Source: 34-65-8 sp046294735
Lineage (GTDB): Bacteria > Pseudomonadota > Alphaproteobacteria > Sphingomonadales > Sphingomonadaceae
Assembly: GCA_046294735.1 (NCBI GenBank)
Contig: JBKBKB010000004.1
Coordinates: 186,001 to 250,000, forward strand
Direction: 5' to 3'
Length of the DNA: 64,000 nucleotides
In this document: piece after piece, positions 25,693 through 33,016 of the stretch
How positions within the stretch are numbered: the stretch's first letter is position 1
Layout: each line of letters opens with the position of its first letter
Position numbers and translations under genes: made by a program
The notes under the pieces: generated by a model
The model's input: only the letters and a program-made list of their open reading frames with translations
Database searches by the model: none
Told to the model about the DNA's origin: nothing

Positions 25693-26967
25693 TCAGTTAC
25701 GCAGGATATCGTTCATGATCATGTACTTGTGCGCCTCGCCCGGGCGGCGGAACAGCTTGCCCCGCTCGCTATAGAGCACCAGCACCAGCGCGGACACTGC
25801 GCACAGGGTCATCGCTACGCCAAGCGGGAAGGCGCTGCCATCATAGGCTTGCCCGATTAGCGCACCGAGCACTGCCCCGCTCACCATCCGCACGCTCGTC
25901 TGCGCTGATGAGGCGGCCCCCGCAATGTGCTGGAACGGCTGCATCGCAATCGAGCTGAAATTGGCCCCGACGAAGCCGAGCATGGTCATGCTCAGTGCCA
26001 GCAGTGGCACGAATTCCCACAGGGTCTGCCCGCCGCGACCGGCGGAAATCATCTGCAGCACCGCCACCACCAGAAATACCAGCAGCGCCGTGTGGCTGAC
26101 GCGGCGCGCGCCAAACCGCTCGACTATCCGCGAATTGGTGAAGCTGGCGATGACCATGCCGAACACCGACGATCCGAAGATCAGCGCGAAGTAGTCGCCC
26201 GCGCCAAAGGTCTCCTCGATCAGCTGCTGGCTGGAATTGAGGAACCCGAACAGCGAGCCGAACACCAGTGCGCTGCCAATGACGTAGCCGATCGCCACCC
26301 GGTTCGAGAGCGCCTTGCCCATGTTTTGCAGGATCGTGCGGGCATCGAGATCCTGCACGTTTTCTGCGGTGAGCGATTCGGGAAGCCGCCACCACACCCA
26401 CAGCATCACCAGCGTACCGGCCACTGCCATCGCCCCGAAGATCGCCCGCCAGTCCGCCACCAGCAGGATCAGCTGGCCGACTGCTGGTGCAAAGATCGGC
26501 ACGGCGAGAAAGATCATGATGATCAGGCTCATCATGCTGGCCATGCGGTCCCCGCCAACCTTGTCACGCACGATGGCAGTCGGCACCACGGAAAGACCGG
26601 CACAGGCAATGCCCTGCACCAGCCGCAGCACCAGCAGGGTAGTGAAGTCTGTCACTAGCGCGCAGGCGAGCGACAGCACGATATAAGACACCAGCCCCAC
26701 GAACAGCACCGGGCGGCGGCCGAACCGATCGGCAAAGGCGCCGGGGAAGAACGCGCCGATGCCGGAGCCGAGGAAATAGGCGCTGATCACGAACTGCCGG
26801 TCGTTGCCGACCGCGCCCAGTTCACCGCCTATTACGCCCAGCGCGGGCAGCATGGAATCGATTCCGAACGCCTGCAGGCTCATCAGCAGCGCCATCAGCA
26901 CAATCAGCTCGTGCTGGCTGATGTCCCGCTCCGGGCGGGCGGCGGGCTGGGGCGCGGGGGTCGTCAT
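25693..26967 (-). CDS. MFS transporter, Bcr/CflA drug-efflux family
   Basis: Inner-membrane exporter of 424 residues starting MTTPAPQPAARPERD at 26967, with 12 hydrophobic segments. Family motifs are LPALGVIGGELGA in helix 1-2, the MFS loop GAFADRFGRRPVLFVG, and helix 5 RLVQGIACAGLSVVPTAIVRD. It converges on the carboxylase gene with only 4 bases between stops. The substrate is unknown. Divergent from dinB, 140 bases apart. Confidence 0.9.
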   Translation of the reverse strand: MTTPAPQPAARPERDISQHELIVLMALLMSLQAFGIDSMLPALGVIGGELGAVGNDRQFVISAYFLGSGIGAFFPGAFADRFGRRPVLFVGLVSYIVLSLACALVTDFTTLLVLRLVQGIACAGLSVVPTAIVRDKVGGDRMASMMSLIIMIFLAVPIFAPAVGQLILLVADWRAIFGAMAVAGTLVMLWVWWRLPESLTAENVQDLDARTILQNMGKALSNRVAIGYVIGSALVFGSLFGFLNSSQQLIEETFGAGDYFALIFGSSVFGMVIASFTNSRIVERFGARRVSHTALLVFLVVAVLQMISAGRGGQTLWEFVPLLALSMTMLGFVGANFSSIAMQPFQHIAGAASSAQTSVRMVSGAVLGALIGQAYDGSAFPLGVAMTLCAVSALVLVLYSERGKLFRRPGEAHKYMIMNDILRN

Positions 26968-27107
26968 CGGGCCGTCCTTGCGCGCCGGGGCCGTTCTTGG
27001 CCACCCCATTTTTGCCCATTCTTTCGCACTGCACAACAAAAGGACCGGCCCGGCCGCCCGATCCTCGATGGTTCCCGCCCGCCCTGCGCCACGCTATAGT
27101 CGCGCGT

Positions 27108-28223
27108 GTGAGCAAAACCCGGCCTGACGACACCGATGAAGCGCAGGGTCTGCGCAAGATCATCCATGTCGACATGGATGCGTACTTCGCCAGCGTGGAG
27201 CAGCGCGACCATCCTGAATTGCGCGGGCTGCCGGTTGCGGTCGGCGGCTCGGGCGCACGCGGGGTGGTGGCAGCGGCGAGCTACGAAGCGCGCAAGTTCG
27301 GCGTGCGTTCAGCGATGCCGAGTGCCACCGCGCGGCGGCTGTGCCCGGACCTGATCTTCGTGCGCCACCGGTTCGATGTTTACAAGGAGGTCAGCCGTCA
27401 GATCCGCAGCGTGTTCCGCCACCATACCGACCTGGTCGAGCCCCTCAGTCTCGACGAGGCCTATCTCGACGTCACCAACGACAAGCTCGGCATTGGCAGC
27501 GCCACCCGCATTGCCGAGCTGATCCGGCAGGAAATCCGCGCCAAGACCCGGCTGACCGCCAGCGCCGGGGTGAGCTACAACAAGTTCCTCGCCAAAATCG
27601 CCAGCGACCAGAACAAGCCTGACGGGCTGTGCGTGATCCGCCCGGGCCAGGGTGCCCGGTTCGTAGCGGGGCTGCCGGTCCGGCGGTTCCATGGGGTCGG
27701 CCCGAAAGGCGCGGAAAAGATGCAGCGGCTGGGAATCGCCACTGGCGCGGACCTGGCAGCGAAGGACCTGCCCTTCCTGCGCGAACATTTCGGCAGCATG
27801 GCGGACTATCTTTATCGCGCCGCGCGCGGGATCGACCTGCGCCCCGTCCGCGCCAACCGCGTGCGCAAGTCGGTCGGCGGGGAGCGCACCTTCGCGCACG
27901 ACATTTCGACAGGCGCCGCGCTGCGCGAGACGCTGGAGACGATCATCGAAATCGTGTGGGACAGCATCGAAAAGAGCGGCGCCAAGGGGCGCACCGTCAC
28001 GCTCAAGATGAAGTACACCGATTTCCGCAATGTAACCCGCGCCCATTCACTGGATCATGCCGTGCCAGACCGGCTGGCTTTTGCCGCCATCGCCCGGCAA
28101 CTGCTGGACGAGCTACTCCCCCTGCCGCTGCCGATCCGGCTGATGGGGCTGACCCTGTCGAACCTCGAGGGTGACCACGCCGCGGATCCACCACCCGACA
28201 CCGCCCAGCTATCGCTGCTGTGA
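27108..28223 (+). CDS. dinB: DNA polymerase IV (DinB, Y-family)
   Basis: Translesion polymerase of 371 residues. The start is set at GTG 27108 (VSKTRPDDTDEAQ); the frame is open upstream but without family resemblance. Catalytic motifs are HVDMDAYFASVEQ and the palm carboxylates in PLSLDEAYLDVT, with the DinB segment SAGVSYNKFLAKIASD. The C-terminal little finger includes KGRTVTLKMKYTDF. The last 15 bases overlap the convergent Nudix gene. I did not identify a LexA box upstream. Confidence 0.93.
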   Translation: MSKTRPDDTDEAQGLRKIIHVDMDAYFASVEQRDHPELRGLPVAVGGSGARGVVAAASYEARKFGVRSAMPSATARRLCPDLIFVRHRFDVYKEVSRQIRSVFRHHTDLVEPLSLDEAYLDVTNDKLGIGSATRIAELIRQEIRAKTRLTASAGVSYNKFLAKIASDQNKPDGLCVIRPGQGARFVAGLPVRRFHGVGPKGAEKMQRLGIATGADLAAKDLPFLREHFGSMADYLYRAARGIDLRPVRANRVRKSVGGERTFAHDISTGAALRETLETIIEIVWDSIEKSGAKGRTVTLKMKYTDFRNVTRAHSLDHAVPDRLAFAAIARQLLDELLPLPLPIRLMGLTLSNLEGDHAADPPPDTAQLSLL

Positions 28224-28682
28224 CGCCTGCCACAGTTCCAGCCGCCGCCGGGTCGATGCGGTCAGCGGCTGGGGCAGCGCGTGGGCCGGAAAAAAGCGCG
28301 CCTCGATCACCTCGCGCCCGTCGGGGCGGGGCGGACCTGTGACCAGTGCTGCAAACAGGTGAACGCGGTGGCGGGCACCGTGGATCCGGTCTTCCAGCAC
28401 CCCCAGCAGAGCCAGCGAACCGGCCTCGCACCCGGTCTCTTCACGCAGTTCGCGCCGGGCGGCCTGTTCCGGCGTTTCGCGCCTGCCCACGCCGCCGGTC
28501 GGGAATGACCACGCCCCCTTGCCATAGCTGAGCCGGATCAGCAGAACCCGCCCGTCGGCGTCACTCGGCACGACCGCACAGGCCTCCAGCTTCGGCTTGC
28601 GCAACCTCCACCACCGCTTGCGCACCGCATGGGCCAGCCGCAGTCCGGACCGGTGCAGGGGTGCAGGGATCAGGTGAAGCAC
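28209..28682 (-). CDS. Nudix hydrolase
   Basis: Cytosolic pyrophosphohydrolase of 157 residues. The Nudix box reads GGVGRRETPEQAARRELREE followed by TG, preceded by VLLIRLSYGKGAWSFPTGG. The basic N-terminus (HAVRKRWWRLRKPK) is typical of a group often called NUDIX domain-containing. The ATG lies 13 bases inside the end of pgl, so translation is coupled. Substrate unknown. Confidence 0.88.
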   Translation of the reverse strand: MLHLIPAPLHRSGLRLAHAVRKRWWRLRKPKLEACAVVPSDADGRVLLIRLSYGKGAWSFPTGGVGRRETPEQAARRELREETGCEAGSLALLGVLEDRIHGARHRVHLFAALVTGPPRPDGREVIEARFFPAHALPQPLTASTRRRLELWQASQQR

Positions 28683-29296
28683 GTGACCGGCTGGCCCTTA
28701 CGCGCCGCCAGCAGGCGGGCAACCGGCAGGTCGCTTGCGCCCGCCACTGCCGCATCGAATACGGCGCGCTTGTCACCGCCGCGAATGACGAACAGCAGCG
28801 CGTCGCAATCAAGCAAAGCGGGCACGGTCAGCGTGATCCGGTCAAACGGGGCGTGCGGCGGCAGAGGATCGGGCGTCAGCCGACGGATGGAGCAAAGGTC
28901 AGCCGGATCGGGATCGGTATTGGGGAACAGCGAGGCAATATGGCCGTCTTCCCCCATCCCGAGCCAGGTCAGCGCAAAATGCGGCGGCACGGCATCCTCG
29001 GTCAAGGCGACCACCCTGGTCCCGACCGGTTCGAGCAGGGCGCGCAGCTTGCCGGTGTTGGAGGCCTCGTGGGCCTCTGGCACGATCCGGTCATCGTTGG
29101 GCCAGACCTCCAGCCGGGCAAAGTCCAGGTCACGAAGCACCAGTTCGGCCAGGATCGGGAACGGGGTCGACCCGCCGGGGACCGAAATGGCAACCGGCCC
29201 GGTGCCGACTGACATTGCCGCGCGCAGACAGTTCTCCAGCCAGTCGGCAATGGCGCCGTCGGCTGCTCCTTCGTTGATCGTGACGGTGTTCTTCAT
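28670..29296 (-). CDS. pgl: 6-phosphogluconolactonase
   Basis: Hydrolyses 6-phosphogluconolactone in the pentose phosphate or Entner-Doudoroff route. It has 208 residues, starting MKNTVTINEGAADGAIADW at 29296. SOL/DevB family features are SVPGGSTPFPILAEL, the WPNDDRIVP segment and the GMGEDGHIASLFP active-site motif. It is somewhat shorter than many homologues (about 230) but has all blocks. The zwf and edd genes are not in the window. Confidence 0.9.
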   Translation of the reverse strand: MKNTVTINEGAADGAIADWLENCLRAAMSVGTGPVAISVPGGSTPFPILAELVLRDLDFARLEVWPNDDRIVPEAHEASNTGKLRALLEPVGTRVVALTEDAVPPHFALTWLGMGEDGHIASLFPNTDPDPADLCSIRRLTPDPLPPHAPFDRITLTVPALLDCDALLFVIRGGDKRAVFDAAVAGASDLPVARLLAARKGQPVTCFT

Positions 29297-29373
29297 CCAG
29301 CAAGGCTGCCCGAAGCGGCGCAGGAGCGCAACGGGCGCAGCCGGGAAATAGGTATTCAGCCGCGTGGCAAGCC

Positions 29374-29934
29374 TTACAGGAGACCGCGTGCGCCCAGTGC
29401 CATGACAACGGCCGCCAGGGCGCACAGGCCCGCCAGCACCAGCCGGAGCGGCCGCAGCAGCGCAGGATCAGACAGGTCTTCGGGCGCCAGCAAGGTCGCC
29501 ACCAGCACGGCCGCGCCGCCCAGCCATCCGCCAAGCGCACTCAAGGGAGGGCTCCCGGTTGCCGCCGCCAGCGCGAACACGCCGAACCGGGCCGCATCGC
29601 CCAGTTGCCGTGCCAGCAGGACGATAAATAACGCGCCAAGCGAATGGGTCGGCTCGCGCGGGACGGTATCCTTGCGGGTCCAGGCCAGTTCGAACGCCGC
29701 TGCGCCCAGCGCAAAGGCGACCAGCATTGATTTCGCCGCAGGCGGCAGCATCCCCGCCACCAGCGATCCGCCATAGGCCATCAACCCGCTGGACAGGGCA
29801 GTGACCACCAGCACCACCGGGATCAGCCCGGCTGCGCCTCCGCGCACGATGGCCAGCCGCCCGGCCAGCACCTGATCGCGCGCGCCGAGCGAAAACAGCG
29901 CGGCAGCCACCAGGGCAAGGAAGAATGCAGGCAT
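29374..29934 (-). CDS. TMEM165/GDT1-like membrane protein with degenerate motifs
   Basis: Integral membrane protein of 186 residues with six hydrophobic segments. Two halves resemble the GDT1 cation transporter family: the second carries ARQLGDAARFGVFALAAATG, like Q-L-G-D-R-x-Q-F of one GDT1 half. The first has SLGARDQVLAGRLA where ExGDK(S/T) would be expected. The signature acid of that first motif is therefore missing. It may be one half of a heterodimeric transporter or an inactive paralogue. This assignment is by eye. Confidence 0.5.
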   Translation of the reverse strand: MPAFFLALVAAALFSLGARDQVLAGRLAIVRGGAAGLIPVVLVVTALSSGLMAYGGSLVAGMLPPAAKSMLVAFALGAAAFELAWTRKDTVPREPTHSLGALFIVLLARQLGDAARFGVFALAAATGSPPLSALGGWLGGAAVLVATLLAPEDLSDPALLRPLRLVLAGLCALAAVVMALGARGLL

Positions 29935-29957
29935 CGGCGGCGCGTGTCAGGCCTGAA

Positions 29958-31286
29958 TCAGGCGCGCCACGGCCCGGTAACCGCCAGCGTCGTGGCCGGG
30001 CTGAAGGCGTTGACGAACAGCGTCTTTCCATCAGGCGAAAAGCAGGCCCCGGCCGGCTCGGTCTGGATCCGCAGCCGCGCTAGCGGATAGGCTCGGCCCC
30101 CCGGGTCAATCCCGCGCAGATAGTTGTTGACCGTGTCGCTGTACTGGTCCTCACACACCACCAGATGGCCATTGGGCGCAATCACCAGATTGTCGCCATA
30201 GTTGAACTGGTCGGTGCTTTCCGATTCGAAAAACAGCTCCAGCTGATCGGCTCCGCTGCCCCGCCCCGGCACCAGCCGGAAAATCTGGCCGAGCTTGGCC
30301 GCGCCGCCGTTGGTGCAACAGAAATACAGCTCGCCCTCGCCCATCCATATGCCTTCGCCGCGCGCGAACGGGACGGCTCCGGCGGCGTTCCCGCGGGTGC
30401 GCAGGTCGTCCTTCGGCGCTTCGACATCGTCGAGGTCGATCCAGCGCACGGCCAGCTTCACGCCGCGCGCCAGGTCAAGCCCGCTCCAGTTGCGGGTATC
30501 CTTCACGCCCCCTTCCAGCACCAGCGCCTGCAAGGTCCCACCTTCGGCCAGCTTGCCCGGGACCTTGGGGATGAAGCGATAGAGCAGCCCATCTTCGCGG
30601 TCTTCGGTCTGGTAGACAATGCCGGTCACCGGATCGACGCAGGCGGCTTCGTGATTGAAGCGCCCCATGGCCTTCAGCGGCACGGGATCAACCAGCCCGG
30701 TGGCGCTGGCCGGAACCTCGAACACATAGCCGTGGTGGGTCGAGCGGGTGAGCAGGCTGGATGGCTCCTCGCAGGTCAGCCAGCTGCCCCACGGCGTCAT
30801 CCCGCCCGCACAGTTACGAACGGTGCCGGCAAGCGAACGAAACTGACGCTCGACTTTCAGAGTCGCCGCGTCGAGCACCAGAGTGGTGGTCCCGCCGGGC
30901 ATGAACGAACCGTCCGGCATTGTGCCGTAACCGCTGGTCAGTGTGGTGCCCGCGCCCTGGCCCGGGCGCAGTTCGTGGTTACGGACCAGTGCCAGCTTGC
31001 CCTTGCCGAGGTCAAAGCAGCCCATCCCGTCGGCCGCGTCGGGCACGGTGCCGCCATCATCCATGGCATCGCCCAGGCGCGATATCACCCGGTAGGAAAA
31101 CCCCTGCGGCAGGTCGAGCAGGCCGGCGGGATCGGGCACAAGCGCGCCGTATCCCTCCGCTGCCGGTCCGCTGGCCGCCATCCGGGTCGAACACCCGTTC
31201 GCGACCAGCGCGGCAAAGGCGCTGCCGGTGGCGGTCAGGAAACGGCGGCGCGTGGGCGCGATCAGGGTGTTTGCGGTGGCGACCAT
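29958..31286 (-). CDS. PhoX-like phosphatase (DUF839), Tat-exported
   Basis: Secreted protein of 442 residues. The N-terminus has a twin-arginine signal (PTRRRFLTATGSAFAALVANG) and a possible lipobox Cys (NGCS). The DUF839 region shows GCFDLGKGKLALVRNHE, GGMTPWGSWLTCEE with the conserved Glu-Glu, and AACVDPVTGIVYQTED, as in calcium-dependent PhoX alkaline phosphatases. The start at 31286 (MVATANTL) is preferred over 31331. The neighbour upstream is another predicted phosphoesterase, supporting a role in using organic phosphate. Confidence 0.85.
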   Translation of the reverse strand: MVATANTLIAPTRRRFLTATGSAFAALVANGCSTRMAASGPAAEGYGALVPDPAGLLDLPQGFSYRVISRLGDAMDDGGTVPDAADGMGCFDLGKGKLALVRNHELRPGQGAGTTLTSGYGTMPDGSFMPGGTTTLVLDAATLKVERQFRSLAGTVRNCAGGMTPWGSWLTCEEPSSLLTRSTHHGYVFEVPASATGLVDPVPLKAMGRFNHEAACVDPVTGIVYQTEDREDGLLYRFIPKVPGKLAEGGTLQALVLEGGVKDTRNWSGLDLARGVKLAVRWIDLDDVEAPKDDLRTRGNAAGAVPFARGEGIWMGEGELYFCCTNGGAAKLGQIFRLVPGRGSGADQLELFFESESTDQFNYGDNLVIAPNGHLVVCEDQYSDTVNNYLRGIDPGGRAYPLARLRIQTEPAGACFSPDGKTLFVNAFSPATTLAVTGPWRA

Positions 31287-31343
31287 GGTGCAAGAGCCTC
31301 TTCTATCGAACGCATGCGGGAATGGGGTCACCCGACGGGCGCG

Positions 31344-32807
31344 TCAATCCTTTGTCCCGGCCGTGCACGGCAGCCCGTCCGGCCCCAGCCGGTCCGGCGG
31401 CATCGGCGCATCGACCGGTTGCGGTGGTCCAGAGCAGCGCCGCACGGTGGGGAGATCATCGGGCAGGTCCTCCAGCAGAGTGCGTCCGTCGGTCCGTTTG
31501 ACGAGGTCGAACCCGTCATAGAGCACCCCGGTGTTGAGATAGGCACGCAGGGCCAGACGGTCCGGGCTGACATCCAGAATCTGGAACAGGCTGGTGTCTT
31601 CCGCCACCCGATCCGGCTGGGCCGCAGACCGATCGTTCAAGCCATACATTTTCGCGCCTGCGACCGAGACCATGTAGACCGGCCCCTGCGGGGCGCCGCT
31701 GGCCCGTGCTTCGCGCGCAAACGCGCTGCCTTCCTCGGCGGTCCAGCGGCCATAGCAGTGGTCATGCCCCTGCAGCACCAGATCGACGCCGTATTTCTCG
31801 AACAGGGGCTTCCATGCCTGCTTCAGGAAGCGGGTGTCTTTGGGCCGGGCGCAGGTGAACACCGGCTGGTGGAACAGAACGATGGTCCAGTTCGCGGTGC
31901 TTTCGGCAAGCCGCGCCTCAAGCCATTCGGTCTGTCCTTGCAGACCGCCCAGCTCGATCGCCGAAGTGCCATCGAGCACGATCACCCGCACACCCTGATA
32001 ATCGGTGACATAAGTCGTCTTGGGCGCCACGGCAGCACCGTTTTCGGGCAGGGCAAACATCACCGGCCAGTGCGGCGCCAGTTTCCGGCTCTCGCTACCG
32101 TCGGGCAGGATCAGGTCGACATATTCGTGGTTCCCGACGGCCGGAACCTGCGGGATGCTGGCAATGGCCCAGCCCCCGGTGGCAGTCCATTCGCCCCATT
32201 CATCGTCATGCACCAGATCATCCCGGCTGGCGACCAGATCGCCGGCATGGAGCATGATCCGCGGATTGCCCGCCTGCAGCAGCGCCCTGCGCCAGCCGAG
32301 CGAACCGATATCGAGGATGCTGTTCTGGGTATCGCCCATATAGATCATGGTGAACGGGCGCGGTTCCAGGCTGGCGGTGCGGAACTGGTGCCATTCGGAA
32401 AAGCCCGCCGCCCCGCGCACGCGGTAGGCATAGGCGGTATCCGGTTTGAGACCGGTGAAACGGACCTTATGGTAGCGCGCCGCGCCGTTTTCGCTGATGG
32501 TATCGGTGCCGGTGCCGCGCACCTGGGCGGCGCGCAGGCCAAACCCCGGCGCGGGAACCAGCTCTGCCAATTCGGCCAACGTGTCCTGCTGCGTGATGTC
32601 GGTCCGCCAGGATACCGCCATGGCGGTGGATGCATCCGCCCCCGGGGTCAGGACGATCCGGTCCGGCAGGGTGCGGGCAGAATAAGGCGTGCCGGGCGCG
32701 GCAGGCGCGGCTTCTCCGCGCAGGTCGATCGGTTCTGCAGCCCCGGCAACCGAAAAAAAGCACAGGCCGACAAAACCCAGCGAGCGACATAGTCTGGCGA
32801 TCAACAT
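31344..32807 (-). CDS. Purple-acid-phosphatase-like metallophosphoesterase
   Basis: Exported enzyme of 487 residues. The signal peptide is MLIARLCRSLGFVGLCFFSV plus AGAA. An N-terminal fibronectin-III-like PAP domain (KVRFTGLKPDTAYAYRVRG) is followed by the dinuclear metal-site motifs GDTQN, HAGDLVASRD, GNHEY, VLFHQPVF and GHDHCYGR. It hydrolyses phosphomonoesters or pyrophosphate esters outside the cytoplasm. It lies upstream of the PhoX-like gene (57-base gap) and is divergent from a TonB receptor, with the Pho-box-like repeats between. Confidence 0.9.
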   Translation of the reverse strand: MLIARLCRSLGFVGLCFFSVAGAAEPIDLRGEAAPAAPGTPYSARTLPDRIVLTPGADASTAMAVSWRTDITQQDTLAELAELVPAPGFGLRAAQVRGTGTDTISENGAARYHKVRFTGLKPDTAYAYRVRGAAGFSEWHQFRTASLEPRPFTMIYMGDTQNSILDIGSLGWRRALLQAGNPRIMLHAGDLVASRDDLVHDDEWGEWTATGGWAIASIPQVPAVGNHEYVDLILPDGSESRKLAPHWPVMFALPENGAAVAPKTTYVTDYQGVRVIVLDGTSAIELGGLQGQTEWLEARLAESTANWTIVLFHQPVFTCARPKDTRFLKQAWKPLFEKYGVDLVLQGHDHCYGRWTAEEGSAFAREARASGAPQGPVYMVSVAGAKMYGLNDRSAAQPDRVAEDTSLFQILDVSPDRLALRAYLNTGVLYDGFDLVKRTDGRTLLEDLPDDLPTVRRCSGPPQPVDAPMPPDRLGPDGLPCTAGTKD

Positions 32808-32892
32808 GGTATATCCATAACACTAAGAGGACGCGAGTTGGCGGATAGCAACAGCCGTATTGACATCGTAGATAATCAAAAGCTGGATTGCC

Positions 32893-32921
32893 ATGACATT
32901 TTTATGTCATTTCCATGAATC
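32893..32921. promoter_or_regulatory. Pho-box-like direct repeats between phosphatase and TonB receptor
   Basis: In the 209-base divergent region, ATGACAT (32893-32899), ATGTCAT (32904-32910) and ATGAATC (32915-32921) recur every 11 bases with 4-base spacers. That is the geometry of PhoB sites (7-base repeats, 4-base gaps; consensus CTGTCAT). The first two also form a palindrome. The flanking region is AT-rich. Assignment to PhoB rests on this spacing and on the neighbouring phosphatases. Confidence 0.5.
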
Positions 32922-33016
32922 ATGTTGCTTTTTTATGACGCTGCAAGGCGCATTTTTGTCAAGAAAGAGTAATGGAAGGAACCTAGGGAGCCTCTGACAG
33001 CAATCAGGGGATTCTC

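Noticed and set aside
30165..32792. An 875-codon plus-strand open frame opposite the two phosphatase genes
   Set aside because: It is antisense to two genes with clear motifs and signal peptides, and its composition (His/Arg/Gly/Pro-rich) is that of GC-rich shadow frames.
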